Assembly (NCBI GenBank): GCA_018222985.1
Contig: JAAEZG010000005.1
Location: 62,001-126,000, forward strand
DNA length: 64,000 bases
Direction: 5' to 3'
From: Gammaproteobacteria bacterium
Lineage (GTDB): Bacteria; Pseudomonadota; Gammaproteobacteria; Enterobacterales; Alteromonadaceae
The position numbers were made by a program, and so were the translations under genes. The first letter of the stretch is position 1. The number at the start of each line of letters is the position of its first letter. Of this stretch, positions 36,584 to 46,076 are shown piece by piece. The notes under the pieces are model-generated. The model searched no databases. It was not told where the DNA came from and saw only the letters and a list, made by a program, of their open reading frames with translations.

Positions 36584-38314
36584 ATGGCAACGTCGAGTAT
36601 TTCAAAATCGCTGCTTACTAATGTACTTTCAGTGTACTTCGTATTGACACTGGTAGTGACGTCAGTGCAGGTGGTCGGTGAATACTACGATACCAAAAAA
36701 ATGTTGGTGCAAGAGCTCAACAACCAGCAAAGTACCTTTAGCCATTCCCTAGCCCGCTCGCTGTGGGAATATAATACCCCCCAAATTGACGCCATTGCCG
36801 ACGGGCTGATTAACATACCCGCTATTGCTGGTTTGGTGATTCGCGATGATACCGGGCGCATTGTCAGTCAACTTGGGCGTACGCCGCCGTTACGCACCTT
36901 TCCTTCAGTTGCCGCAGACAGCTACGAATTGCCCGAACGTGACGGTGTTTTCGGTTACTACGCCAAATTGGTTTTTGAATTTTCTGGCAATTCCACCCAA
37001 GTAGGCGACGTAACCCTGTATACAACCCGGGATATTGCCATTGAGCGTATCAAGGTAAGTTTATATTTTATTATTGGCTCAGCGATTATCAAAAGTACGT
37101 TTTTGATCATGCTGTTCAGTTTTGCCTTTCACCGCATGCTTAACCGCCCCATGCGTGATCTTATTGGGCAAATAAAGAACTTCCGGTTAGATGACCTAGA
37201 GCATTCGAAGCTTCATTTACGCAACCTAAGAAGCACCGAATTTGTCTTGCTTGAACAGGCCTATAACCAGCTTGTTGAAAACTTAAAAGAATACCAACAA
37301 AACCTTGAAAAAACACAAAAGCAATTGCTCCATGCCAACCAAAAACTGGATGAGCACAATAATATTCTTGAACAAGAAGTGGCTCGTAAAACCAGTAGCT
37401 TAAGCCGTGTATTGGTGGATATTGAGCGGCAAAAAAATGACCTAGAAGTGCGCCAAGAATCGTTAGAAAACGAAATTCGCCAGCGCCGCATAATTGAATC
37501 TGATTTACGTGAAATTAATACCCGTTTACAAGAGTCTTTAAGTGCTCTTGAACGTGCACAAGATCAATTAATTGAATCGGAAAAAATGGCGTCATTGGGT
37601 GGTTTAGTTGCGGGTATGACCCACGACGTAAACACCCCCATTGGTATTTCGGTAACCGCGGCAACCTACATTCGTGATCAACTTGTTGAAGCCGAGCAAG
37701 CACTCACCAACAAAAAGCTCACGCAAGCCCAATTGAAAAAAGTATTTAAATTGAGCAAAGAGTCGCTCGACCTGTTAGAAAGCAACTTAGCGCGTGCGTC
37801 TGACCTTATTAGTAGCTTCAAACAAGTCGCGGTTGATCAAACCTCTGAAGCGATTCGCGACATAAATATCAAACAATATATTCAAGGCGTTATTCAAACC
37901 TTAAAGCCGCGCTTTAAACCACTGAAACCGAACATTGAAGTGCATTGTGCGGACGATATCGATGTGCGTTGCCCAGCAGGTGCAGTGGCGCAAATTTTCA
38001 CAAACTTAATTATTAACTCATTGATTCATGGCTTTGAAAACAAGCAGGATGGGGAAATTAAAATAAGCATTGAGCGTGATGATAACCGTCTGCTCGTTAC
38101 CTATTCGGACAACGGTAAAGGTTTGGACAAAAAGCAATTAGAACAGCTGTTCGACCCCTTCTTTACCACCAAAGTGCAGCAAGGCGGTAGCGGCCTTGGC
38201 ACGCATATCATTCGCAATTTGGTGACCCAAACACTTAACGGCACCATTGACGCGCAAAGTGAACCTGGCCAAGGCCTAACCTACCGTATGGCTCTAGCCA
38301 TCACATTTATTTAG
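36584..38314 (+). CDS. Orphan membrane sensor histidine kinase
   Basis: About 576 aa. Two membrane helices (about 10-32 and 165-188) flank a periplasmic sensor domain. A long coiled coil follows (about 225-330, including LLHANQKLDEHNNILEQEVA). The phospho-acceptor is His347 in the unusual H-box GMTHDVNTPIGIS. The ATPase domain has the N-box NSLIHGFE and DNGKGLD, GGSGLGTHI. AAGGA precedes the ATG at 36584; an upstream TTG is not needed. No response regulator is adjacent, so the output is unknown. rdgC starts 11 bases downstream. Confidence 0.88.
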   Translation: MATSSISKSLLTNVLSVYFVLTLVVTSVQVVGEYYDTKKMLVQELNNQQSTFSHSLARSLWEYNTPQIDAIADGLINIPAIAGLVIRDDTGRIVSQLGRTPPLRTFPSVAADSYELPERDGVFGYYAKLVFEFSGNSTQVGDVTLYTTRDIAIERIKVSLYFIIGSAIIKSTFLIMLFSFAFHRMLNRPMRDLIGQIKNFRLDDLEHSKLHLRNLRSTEFVLLEQAYNQLVENLKEYQQNLEKTQKQLLHANQKLDEHNNILEQEVARKTSSLSRVLVDIERQKNDLEVRQESLENEIRQRRIIESDLREINTRLQESLSALERAQDQLIESEKMASLGGLVAGMTHDVNTPIGISVTAATYIRDQLVEAEQALTNKKLTQAQLKKVFKLSKESLDLLESNLARASDLISSFKQVAVDQTSEAIRDINIKQYIQGVIQTLKPRFKPLKPNIEVHCADDIDVRCPAGAVAQIFTNLIINSLIHGFENKQDGEIKISIERDDNRLLVTYSDNGKGLDKKQLEQLFDPFFTTKVQQGGSGLGTHIIRNLVTQTLNGTIDAQSEPGQGLTYRMALAITFI

Positions 38315-38325
38315 GGAATTTTTTC

Positions 38326-39225
38326 ATGTGGTTTAAAAACTTGCGTATTTATACGCTGGCAGAAGATTTTGTAGTACCTGAAAATATTGAACAACGCCTG
38401 CAAGATAACGCTTTTCGCCCTTGCGGCCGCCAAGAGCTGGCAAGCTTTGGTTGGGCGTCACCGTTTGGTGCACACAGCGAAGTGCTGTCGCACCAAGTCG
38501 GCTCGAGCTATTTGTTTTGTGCACGCAAAGAAGAGAAAGTACTACCAGCTGCTGTGGTTAACGCAGAGCTTGACGAGGCCGTTCTGCAAATTGAAGCCGA
38601 ACAAGGTCGTAAAGTTGGTGGCAAAGAAAAACAAAATTTAAAAGAAGACATTGTGCACCGCCTGATGCCGCAAGCGTTCACCCGCTTTCGTTCAACTTGG
38701 GGCATGCTAGACACCGAATTAAACATTGTCGTGGTTGACGCCTCAGCGGCTAATCGTGCCGAAGACTTTTTAGGCATGCTACGCAGCAGCTTCAGTTCAC
38801 TTCCGGTTAAGCCGCTATTTAGCGAAAACCCATCCGAATTGTATTTTACTCAATGGCTAAAAGCCGGTCGCGCGCCTGGGCAGTTTGAATTGGGTGACGA
38901 GGTTGAGTTGCGTGATGGCGCTGAGGACGGCGGTATTGTTCGCCTGCGTCAACATGCATTGACAGGTACAGAGATAGAAACCCATTTAGAACACGGTAAA
39001 CAAGCAACCAAAATAGGGCTAAACTGGAACGAACGCGTTTCGTTTGTACTTGAGCACGACTTAGCGGTAAAGCGCTTTAAACCCACAGATATTCTGTTGG
39101 ATGATCAAGACAAGCTAGTCGATGCCACACCGGAACAAAAAATTGATGCTGATTTCGCCCTACTTGCCGGCGAAATTCACGCGTTTTATCCTCAACTTGT
39201 TGGTTTGTTTACCGAGTCAAATTAG
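38326..39225 (+). CDS. rdgC: Recombination-associated protein RdgC
   Basis: 299 aa, close to E. coli RdgC (303 aa). It is a ring-shaped nucleoid-associated DNA-binding protein that limits RecA activity. The N-terminus MWFKNLRIYTL and the segments RPCGRQELASFGWASPFG, KEKQNLKEDIVHRLMPQAF and LHEHGKQATKIGLNW-type (here LEHGKQATKIGLNW) are family-specific. It lies 11 bases after the kinase gene and 17 bases before the M49 peptidase gene, so all three may be co-transcribed. Confidence 0.96.
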   Translation: MWFKNLRIYTLAEDFVVPENIEQRLQDNAFRPCGRQELASFGWASPFGAHSEVLSHQVGSSYLFCARKEEKVLPAAVVNAELDEAVLQIEAEQGRKVGGKEKQNLKEDIVHRLMPQAFTRFRSTWGMLDTELNIVVVDASAANRAEDFLGMLRSSFSSLPVKPLFSENPSELYFTQWLKAGRAPGQFELGDEVELRDGAEDGGIVRLRQHALTGTEIETHLEHGKQATKIGLNWNERVSFVLEHDLAVKRFKPTDILLDDQDKLVDATPEQKIDADFALLAGEIHAFYPQLVGLFTESN

Positions 39226-39242
39226 AACCATAAGGATTACTC

Positions 39243-40916
39243 ATGAACAACGCATTAAAAACAACGCTGTCTGCTGCTGCACTTAGCCTTATTTTGGCTG
39301 GCTGTGGCCAAGAGCCAGCGCCGGTTGAATCTGCACAGGTGGAATTAGCACCAACCAGCTTAGTGGCCAGTGCTGAATCGCGCCTTGATATTTATCACCC
39401 AGTCAACTTAACCGCAGACCTTAGCCACCTTTCTGATCGCCAACGCCATGTTATTGAGCTATTAATTGAGGCGTCTGAGATCATGGATAATTTGTTTTGG
39501 CACCAAGCCTACGGAGCAAGCAAGAATAGCTTGCTAAGCCGCATTGATGATGAGCGCGTGGCTAAATTTGCTGAAATCAACTACGGCCCGTGGGATCGCC
39601 TCAATAACAACAAGCCATTTCTAACTGGCTTTGACGAAAAGCCGGCCGGCGCCAATTTCTACCCTGCGGATATGACCAAAGCCGAGTTTGAGCAAGCTGA
39701 CTTTCCTGGCAAAGTCGACCTTTACACATTAGTGCGCCGTAACGAGCAAGGCGAGCTATACGCTATTCCTTATAACGAAGCGTATCGCAGCGAGCTCGAG
39801 CGTGCTGCTGCACTGTTGCGCGAAGCGTCAGAGTTTGCCGAAGACGAAGGGTTTAAAAAATACCTCAGCATGCGAGCTGACGCGTTCTTAAGCAATCAAT
39901 ATCAGCCATCTGACTTTGCCTGGATGGACATGACCAACAACGAAATTGACGTGGTTATTGGCCCTATCGAAAGTTACGAAGATCAGCTTTACGGCTACCG
40001 CGCTGGATTTGAATCATATGTATTAATTAAAGACATGGCCTGGAGCGAAAAGCTCGCTGTGTATGCACAACATTTGCCTGAACTACAACAGAATCTGCCG
40101 GTTGCCGATGCGTATAAAGCTGAAGTGCCTGGTTCTGGCGCGCAACTGAACGCCTATGATGTGGTTTATTACGCTGGGCACTCAAACGCCGGTAGCAAAA
40201 CCATAGCGATTAACCTACCTAACGATGAAGAAGTGCAGTTGCAAAAAGGGACTCGTCGCTTACAGCTGAAAAATGCGATGCGCGCAAAGTTTGATGCCAT
40301 TTTGGTCCCTATTGCTGACGAGCTGATTGTGCCGGAACAACGCCAGCACATTACCTTTGATGCGTTTTTTGCCAACACCATGTTCCATGAAGTGGCTCAC
40401 GGTTTAGGTATTAAAAACCTAGTCGGTAAAGAAGGCACCGTACGCGAAGCGCTGAAGGAGCATGCTTCTGCGTTGGAAGAAGGCAAAGCCGATATTTTAG
40501 GTTTGTACATGGTCACGCAATTGCTTGAAGCTGGCGTTATTACCGAGGGCGTATTAGAAGATTACTACACCACCTTCTTGGCGGGAATTTTCCGTTCAGT
40601 GCGTTTCGGCGCTTCCAGCGCGCACGGTAAAGCAAACATGATTCGTTTCAACTACTTTGAGCAAGCCGGTGCGTTTTCGCGCAATGAAGCAGGCCAATAC
40701 TCAGTGAATATGGATGCCATGCGCGCCGCCATGAATAGTCTGTCAGAGAAAATTCTGACTCTGCAAGGCGATGGCGACTACCAAGGCGTAGGCGAGTTAT
40801 TTGACACTATGGGTAATATTGGGCCTGAGTTACAGGCCGACCTAGACCGCCTATCAGCAGCCGATATTCCAGTCGATATTACTTTCCGCCAAGGTAAAGA
40901 CGTACTGGGTATATAA
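39243..40916 (+). CDS. M49-family (dipeptidyl-peptidase III-like) zinc peptidase lipoprotein
   Basis: 557 aa with an N-terminal lipoprotein signal (lipobox LAGC at about residues 18-21), so it is extracytoplasmic. A zinc-peptidase site FHEVAHGLG (about residue 380) and, about 55 residues on, EEGKADILGLY supply the metal ligands expected of family M49 (EExKAD motif). The first motif is HExxH rather than the HExxxH of classical dipeptidyl-peptidase III, as in some bacterial members. It may trim peptides in the periplasm; true substrates are unknown. Its stop is one base from the convergent yfiC stop. Confidence 0.8.
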   Translation: MNNALKTTLSAAALSLILAGCGQEPAPVESAQVELAPTSLVASAESRLDIYHPVNLTADLSHLSDRQRHVIELLIEASEIMDNLFWHQAYGASKNSLLSRIDDERVAKFAEINYGPWDRLNNNKPFLTGFDEKPAGANFYPADMTKAEFEQADFPGKVDLYTLVRRNEQGELYAIPYNEAYRSELERAAALLREASEFAEDEGFKKYLSMRADAFLSNQYQPSDFAWMDMTNNEIDVVIGPIESYEDQLYGYRAGFESYVLIKDMAWSEKLAVYAQHLPELQQNLPVADAYKAEVPGSGAQLNAYDVVYYAGHSNAGSKTIAINLPNDEEVQLQKGTRRLQLKNAMRAKFDAILVPIADELIVPEQRQHITFDAFFANTMFHEVAHGLGIKNLVGKEGTVREALKEHASALEEGKADILGLYMVTQLLEAGVITEGVLEDYYTTFLAGIFRSVRFGASSAHGKANMIRFNYFEQAGAFSRNEAGQYSVNMDAMRAAMNSLSEKILTLQGDGDYQGVGELFDTMGNIGPELQADLDRLSAADIPVDITFRQGKDVLGI

Positions 40917-40917
40917 G

Positions 40918-41643
40918 CTAATTGTCCGTACCCCTTAAATAAAATGCACCGGTGTATTGCAAAAATGCATCGGTGTATTTGTTCTCTTCTCGTATTGTTA
41001 GTTCTTCAAGCTCCAATTCTTGTTCACAACCTTGCCTGGTTAACTCAAGTAGCACCAAGTAAGGTTGCCGCTGTGGCACACTGCGTACGTTACAATGTCG
41101 AATGATCGCTAACGGCGTTTGCATGGCATGCGTGGCGTCAACAATGCTTGCTAATGCCTGTTGCGGGGCGACCAATGCAATACGCCCATTCGGCGCCAGT
41201 AATTGCACTGCGCGCGCCAACCACGGTTGCCATATTTCTTGTGCCGCTCCCTGCCGGGCTAATTGCCGTTGACTGTTGGCACTGTTCAAGTGCGCGGCGA
41301 AGTATGGCGGGTTCATAATGACCAAGTCATAGCAGTAACTTGGTTCCACAAACTTCAATACGTCGGCTTGCTGCACCATCACTTTGCTTGGCCACGGTGA
41401 ATTATCCACATTTTCGATGGCTTGCTGTGCTGCCGCCCCGTCATACTCATACGCGTCGATATGGGCAGTATCATGGGTTCTTTGCGCTAGCATTAACGAC
41501 AAAATACCGCAGCCACAACCAAAGTCAGCAGCATAACTTACCCCGTCGGTACGCACCCAACCACCTAACAACAAACTATCGGTGCTAACTTTCATCGCAC
41601 AACGATCATCTTTCAGGTAAAATTGCCGACATTGAAAGCCCAT
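40918..41643 (-). CDS. yfiC: tRNA1(Val) A37 N6-methyltransferase
   Basis: 241 aa, Rossmann-fold methyltransferase that makes m6A37 in tRNA-Val. It has the SAM-binding motif DFGCGCGILSLMLA (about residues 40-53) and the N6-adenine catalytic motif NPPYF (about 112). The N-terminus FQCRQFYLKDDRCAMKVSTDS, split as FQCRQFYLKDDR and MKVSTDSLLLG, is typical. It is divergent from srmB, the same pairing as in E. coli, with about 47 bases between the two starts. Confidence 0.95.
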   Translation of the reverse strand: MGFQCRQFYLKDDRCAMKVSTDSLLLGGWVRTDGVSYAADFGCGCGILSLMLAQRTHDTAHIDAYEYDGAAAQQAIENVDNSPWPSKVMVQQADVLKFVEPSYCYDLVIMNPPYFAAHLNSANSQRQLARQGAAQEIWQPWLARAVQLLAPNGRIALVAPQQALASIVDATHAMQTPLAIIRHCNVRSVPQRQPYLVLLELTRQGCEQELELEELTIREENKYTDAFLQYTGAFYLRGTDN

Positions 41644-41690
41644 AGGCTATTTGTCCTTTTGTGACAGTGCATTTTAAACAGGAAATAAGC

Positions 41691-42893
41691 ATGACACCCG
41701 ATTGGGAACAACTTGAACTCGATGACGAACTTATCGATGTTCTTCGCGCAGCGGAACTTAACAAACCCGCCAAAGTACAGCAAGCGGTTATTCCCGCAGC
41801 GCTTGAAGGCCATGACTTATTAGTCAACTCACCAACCGGTACGGGCAAAACGTTGGCATTTTTGTTGCCGGCGCTTCAGCATTTATTGGATTTCCCGCGT
41901 CGTCAGCCTGGTTCAGCGCGCGTGCTTATCTTAGCGCCAACCCGTGAGTTAGCCCAGCAAATTGCTGAGCAAGCGGATGCGTTTGGTGAAACCACAGAGC
42001 TGAAAACCGTGCTCATTACTGGCGGTGTGAATTACGGCTCACAACACGAAGCCTTACAAGCAAACCATGATATTTTGGTGGCAACGCCGGGGCGCTTGCT
42101 CGATCTTATTGGCGCTGACCAATACGAGCTCGAAAAAGTGGAATGGCTGATCATTGATGAAGCCGACCGCATGCTGGATATGGGCTTTAGTAGCGCGGTG
42201 AAGCAATTAGTCAACGAAGCTCGCAATTTGCAGCAAACTTTGCTGTTCTCTGCCACGCTTGATAGCACCGGTGTGCAACGCTTCTCAGGCGACATTCAAA
42301 AAGAGCCGCAAGCTATCACGATTGATCCGCCAAAACGTGAACGCGGCAAAATTTTGCAACGCTGGTACCAAGCAGACACGGCTGAGCATAAATTCAAGTT
42401 GCTTGAGCGCCTGCTCGGCCAATACCCTGGCCGTCGTGTCATTTTTGTGCGCACTCGTGAGCGGGTTGAAGAACTCGCCAGTAAATTGCAAGCAGTTGGC
42501 GTTAAAACCATGACGCTGCGCGGTGATATGCCGCAAGCCGATCGCCAGCGCATTATTGCGCGTATGGAAAAGTTTTCTGACAGCACATTAATTGCAACTG
42601 ATGTTGCCGCACGCGGCATCGATATTGAAGATATTGAGCTGGTGGTCAACTATGACATGCCAAAGCAAGCCGATATTTACTTACACCGCATTGGCCGCAC
42701 CGGTCGTGCTGGTAAAACAGGCCAAGCTATTGCCTTAGTTGAAGCCCACGACGCAGAACTACTCGGTCGTATTGAGCGCTACACTAAAACGAAAATTGAA
42801 CGCCGCGTCATCGACGACTTGCGCCCGCAATTTAAGTTTCCAACACCTGGAAAGTCGAAGAAAAAGAAAGCGAAGAAGAAAAAATCGAAGTAG
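41691..42893 (+). CDS. srmB: ATP-dependent RNA helicase SrmB
   Basis: DEAD-box helicase acting early in 50S ribosome assembly. About 400 aa. The Q-motif region is followed by motif I SPTGTGKT, PTREL, motif II DEAD (LIIDEADRML), SAT (LLFSATL) and motif VI HRIGRTGRAG. The tail is lysine-rich (KSKKKKAKKKKSK), typical of RNA-binding extensions but shorter than in E. coli. AGGA precedes the ATG at 41691; an upstream in-frame codon at 41661 is unlikely. Its stop lies in a hairpin shared with the convergent VanZ gene. Confidence 0.92.
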   Translation: MTPDWEQLELDDELIDVLRAAELNKPAKVQQAVIPAALEGHDLLVNSPTGTGKTLAFLLPALQHLLDFPRRQPGSARVLILAPTRELAQQIAEQADAFGETTELKTVLITGGVNYGSQHEALQANHDILVATPGRLLDLIGADQYELEKVEWLIIDEADRMLDMGFSSAVKQLVNEARNLQQTLLFSATLDSTGVQRFSGDIQKEPQAITIDPPKRERGKILQRWYQADTAEHKFKLLERLLGQYPGRRVIFVRTRERVEELASKLQAVGVKTMTLRGDMPQADRQRIIARMEKFSDSTLIATDVAARGIDIEDIELVVNYDMPKQADIYLHRIGRTGRAGKTGQAIALVEAHDAELLGRIERYTKTKIERRVIDDLRPQFKFPTPGKSKKKKAKKKKSK

Positions 42894-42910
42894 TTCGCTA
42901 CTTCGATTTT
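42881..42910. terminator. Bidirectional terminator built into both srmB and vanZ-like stop regions
   Basis: A perfect 13-bp stem AAAATCGAAGTAG / CTACTTCGATTTT with loop TTCG (42881-42910), flanked by A-rich and T-rich tracts. The stem encodes the last residues and stop codons of both convergent genes. A very stable UUCG-type loop is present. Confidence 0.93.
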
Positions 42911-43263
42911 TTTTGTTGTCGCTTGCGCCATTGAAAACGCGCAAAAACATATGTGTAGTAACTTGCGGCGCCCGCTGCATCAGCAATTAAATCGCCAACG
43001 CTTGATGATCGATAAGGCAACATGTCTTGGACCCACTCAATCACGAACCCGTAGCCTATCAACAACAATAATGCGGCCCAGATTGGAATTGGGAAAGCTC
43101 GGTGAAAGGTCAACGCCAAGATAAAAAACGCCGCAAAATGTACCACTTTATCTAAATGCTCAAAACGTGGCACTGTGCCGGTAGAAATTTGCATTAAAAA
43201 CGCAATTGTCGAACCGACAAGAACCACTAAAAACACTAATCGCGCGACATTTCTCGGCGTCAT
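42898..43263 (-). CDS. VanZ-like small membrane protein
   Basis: 121 aa with about four hydrophobic segments (about 7-27, 38-55, 62-80 and 90-108). The motif HLDKVVHFAAFFILALTF and a later DLIADAAGAASYY match the VanZ-like family. Family function is largely unknown apart from a link with teicoplanin resistance in enterococci; no such role is implied here. It follows thiI's upstream neighbour region on the minus strand, nine bases from the thiI stop, and ends in a basic tail QWRKRQQKKSK. Confidence 0.8.
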   Translation of the reverse strand: MTPRNVARLVFLVVLVGSTIAFLMQISTGTVPRFEHLDKVVHFAAFFILALTFHRAFPIPIWAALLLLIGYGFVIEWVQDMLPYRSSSVGDLIADAAGAASYYTYVFARFQWRKRQQKKSK

Positions 43264-43272
43264 GAATAATCC

Positions 43273-44796
43273 TTATTCAGTGGCGGCTACTGCTGATGGC
43301 TGATAAACCGCCACGTTGTTATAACCTTGTTCTTGTAAATATAAAGCTTGTAACTTGCTCATTACGCCTTTTTCGCAATACAGCAAATAGGTCTTGTTTG
43401 GATCAAGTTCGGCAAACGCTGTCGCTAATTTGAAAAATGGTATATGGCGCACAGTGACAGCCGCGTTCGGCGCATTAAATGCTTTACGTTCCACTTCATC
43501 GCTGCTGCGAATATCAATAATTTCATGCTGCTCTGGCTGTACCGCAGCAACAGTATCTAACTTAATGACGCGCGCCTCGGTGGTCTCACCAATTTGGCTT
43601 ACATCTTCCACGCGTGATTGGCGAACAACGTGTTCCAACAGCGCCTTGTCTAGCAATTGCTCTGCTTCAGCCAACACGTCACGTTGTGCTTTTACCGTTG
43701 GCTTGTTGGAAATAACGCCGCAGTATTCTGGCATGCTTCGGGCAAAATCCGCAGTACCAATTTGTTGCGCAATGTTAATGATTTCTTGCTTATCCATAGT
43801 AATCAACGGACGTAACACTAACTTATTGGTCGCTTCGTCAATAACACTGAGGTTACTTAACGTTTGGCTCGACACTTGCCCTAGCGCCTCGCCGGTAACA
43901 ACAGCTGCAGTGTGTAACTTATCGGCAACCATTTCTGCAGCGCGCAACATTTGGCGTTTCAATACAACGCCCATTAAGCCGTTATCAATTTTGGTTAAGA
44001 TTTCTTCCACCACCGGCGCGAAATCAACACTAATAAACTTCAACGGGTGCGAGCTTGCATACTGCTGCCACAGGTAATACGCAGTTTGCCGTACTCCTGT
44101 TTCGTGCTGTGCCCCGCCCAAATTAAAAAAGCAAAAATGCACACGCGCACCACGTCGTAGCATTTGAAAACTGGCCACGCTGGAGTCAAACCCGCCTGAC
44201 AGTAGACTCAGCACGGTTTCTTGGGTGGGTAACGGAAATCCGCCCAAGCCTTGTTGCTTGTCACCAAAGACACGCACCGTGTCATGGTCTATCTCAACGC
44301 GCACTTCAACATCTGGTCGGCGTAAGTCAACGCGGGTACCTTCGCAGTGTTTTAAAATACCGCCGCCTAAGTAGCGCTCAAGATCAAGTGACCGAAACGG
44401 ATGTGTTCCCTTGCGCTTGACTCGGACGGCAAATTTACGCCCGCCAATACTTGGCTGCCAAAGGTTCAAAACTTGCGCCATGATAGGCTCAAAGTCGGTT
44501 GGCTCACCCTCGGGCAACGGTAACTCATACGAGCGACTAAACCATGAAATACCCGGAATTCGCTGCAGCAACTCACTGACAAATTCAGCGCTTTTAGGCG
44601 CAAGTTCACTGTGAGCTTCGCCACTTAGTTCTGGGACAATCACTTCTATTCGATCCCAACACCAAATAACCTTGGCGTTTACTTCATTGCGGCGCAAGAT
44701 ACTTTTCAGATTATTTACCAGTACCTTACCGTAGCGTTTACGAACGCCTTTACTTTTAATGGTGATTTCTGCGTGGAGTCGAACAATAAATTTCAT
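43273..44796 (-). CDS. thiI: tRNA 4-thiouridine synthase / thiamine sulfurtransferase ThiI
   Basis: About 507 aa. It transfers sulphur to tRNA U8 and to ThiS for thiazole synthesis. Domains: N-terminal ferredoxin-like, THUMP (about 60-165), the PP-loop pyrophosphatase SLLSGGFDSSVAS (about 185), and a C-terminal rhodanese domain with active-site Cys474 in LYCEKGVMSK. The partner Cys in PEYCGVISNK is also present. The frame extends to 44901, but MKFIVRLHAEITIKSKGVR at 44796 is the conserved start. It is divergent from xseB-ispA-dxs; Dxs also supplies the thiazole pathway. Confidence 0.95.
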   Translation of the reverse strand: MKFIVRLHAEITIKSKGVRKRYGKVLVNNLKSILRRNEVNAKVIWCWDRIEVIVPELSGEAHSELAPKSAEFVSELLQRIPGISWFSRSYELPLPEGEPTDFEPIMAQVLNLWQPSIGGRKFAVRVKRKGTHPFRSLDLERYLGGGILKHCEGTRVDLRRPDVEVRVEIDHDTVRVFGDKQQGLGGFPLPTQETVLSLLSGGFDSSVASFQMLRRGARVHFCFFNLGGAQHETGVRQTAYYLWQQYASSHPLKFISVDFAPVVEEILTKIDNGLMGVVLKRQMLRAAEMVADKLHTAAVVTGEALGQVSSQTLSNLSVIDEATNKLVLRPLITMDKQEIINIAQQIGTADFARSMPEYCGVISNKPTVKAQRDVLAEAEQLLDKALLEHVVRQSRVEDVSQIGETTEARVIKLDTVAAVQPEQHEIIDIRSSDEVERKAFNAPNAAVTVRHIPFFKLATAFAELDPNKTYLLYCEKGVMSKLQALYLQEQGYNNVAVYQPSAVAATE

Positions 44797-44922
44797 GAGA
44801 TTTTTTGCGGCCGTTAGTGTTACATCGTATTTAAACGCGGCATTATACCTGATTTGACCGCGCTGCGGAATCAAGGTAACTTGTCCGCCATATCTCGGCA
44901 CCGTACTGGATACACGACCCCT

Positions 44923-45165
44923 ATGAGCGATTTATCTTTTGAACAAGCTATGCAACAACTCGAACGCATTGTGGTGCAGTTGGAGCAAGGTGAATTACCG
45001 CTAGAAAAGGCGCTTGAACAATTTGAAGAAGCGGTTAAGTTATCGCGACTTAGCCAACAAAAACTGCAACAAGCTGAACAGAAAGTTAGTCAATTGCTAC
45101 AGCAACAAAATGGCGAGCAGCTCGGCACTTTCCAAGCCAACAATACGGGTGAGGACGAAGCGTGA
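44923..45165 (+). CDS. xseB: Exodeoxyribonuclease VII small subunit
   Basis: 80 aa, helical partner of XseA. It begins [20 protein letters not shown], then [20 protein letters not shown], the two-helix hairpin typical of XseB. The frame is open further upstream, but the ATG at 44923 matches the family start. The stop overlaps the ispA GTG (GTGA), giving translational coupling. Confidence 0.94.
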   Translation: MSDLSFEQAMQQLERIVVQLEQGELPLEKALEQFEEAVKLSRLSQQKLQQAEQKVSQLLQQQNGEQLGTFQANNTGEDEA

Positions 45166-46073
45166 GCTCAACTGCGCCGGTAACCACGTCAATAAACGCA
45201 TTGCTCAATGACTCTAAAGAACACATCAATGCGTTACTAGAGCGCATATTGGAGCAACGCAAAGCCGTCGCGCCGCGTTTGAATGAGGCCATGCGCTACG
45301 CGCTGGTACTTGGTGGTAAACGCGTTCGCCCCTTTTTAACGCTGCAAGTTGGTCAGCTTTGTGGAGCAAGCGAAACCAGTCTGAACCATGCCGCGGCCGC
45401 TATTGAATGTGTGCACGCCTACTCGCTTATTCACGACGACTTGCCGGCTATGGATAACGACACTTTACGTCGTGGCCAACCGACCTGTCACATTGCGTTT
45501 GACGAAGCGACTGCCATTCTTGCCGGTGATTCATTGCAAACTTTAGCGTTTGAGTTAATTAGTCGCCCCGATGCGACACTCAACCCGCGGCGCCAATTAG
45601 AAATGATTCATGTGCTTGCAGAGGCAAGTGGTGATCGCGGCATGTGCGGCGGCCAAGCACTCGACTTAGCCGCGACAGGTCAGCAACTACCTGAGTCCGA
45701 GTTAGCACAGGTGCACATTCATAAAACCGGTGCACTTATTCGTGCTGCGGTTCAGCTAGGTGTGCTATCCGGCCATGATAGCGCCCAAGCGCATCGCGCC
45801 AATTTCGACGCTTTTGCCCATTATCTCGGGCTCGCATTTCAAGTACGTGACGATATTCTTGATGTGATTGGCGAAACCTCAGCCCTTGGCAAAACCCAAG
45901 GCAGCGATATCAACGCCAACAAAGCGACTTATGTGAGTTTGCTGGGGCTTGATGGCGCACAGCAACGCTTACACGATTTACATCATAAAGCGCTTCATGC
46001 CTTAGCCAAAATTCCTTACAATACGGAAACACTGGAAGCTTTCGCAGATCATCTGCTGAATCGGGATCATTAA
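45162..46073 (+). CDS. ispA: Farnesyl diphosphate synthase
   Basis: Condenses IPP with DMAPP/GPP to C15 farnesyl diphosphate. 303 aa. It has the first Asp-rich motif DDLPAMDND, the GGKRVRPFL substrate motif and the second Asp-rich motif [10 protein letters not shown]. The start is a GTG overlapping the xseB stop by four bases. dxs follows after three bases, forming the conserved xseB-ispA-dxs operon. Confidence 0.96.
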   Translation: MSSTAPVTTSINALLNDSKEHINALLERILEQRKAVAPRLNEAMRYALVLGGKRVRPFLTLQVGQLCGASETSLNHAAAAIECVHAYSLIHDDLPAMDNDTLRRGQPTCHIAFDEATAILAGDSLQTLAFELISRPDATLNPRRQLEMIHVLAEASGDRGMCGGQALDLAATGQQLPESELAQVHIHKTGALIRAAVQLGVLSGHDSAQAHRANFDAFAHYLGLAFQVRDDILDVIGETSALGKTQGSDINANKATYVSLLGLDGAQQRLHDLHHKALHALAKIPYNTETLEAFADHLLNRDH

Positions 46074-46076
46074 TAC

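Noticed and set aside
41660-41667. Pho half-site GTGACAG upstream of srmB
   Set aside because: A single half-site with no partner 11 bases away. It served as an informal negative control for the Pho calls.
43394-44077. 227-codon open frame on the plus strand
   Set aside because: It lies entirely antisense to thiI, whose motifs are intact; no Shine-Dalgarno and no recognisable protein.
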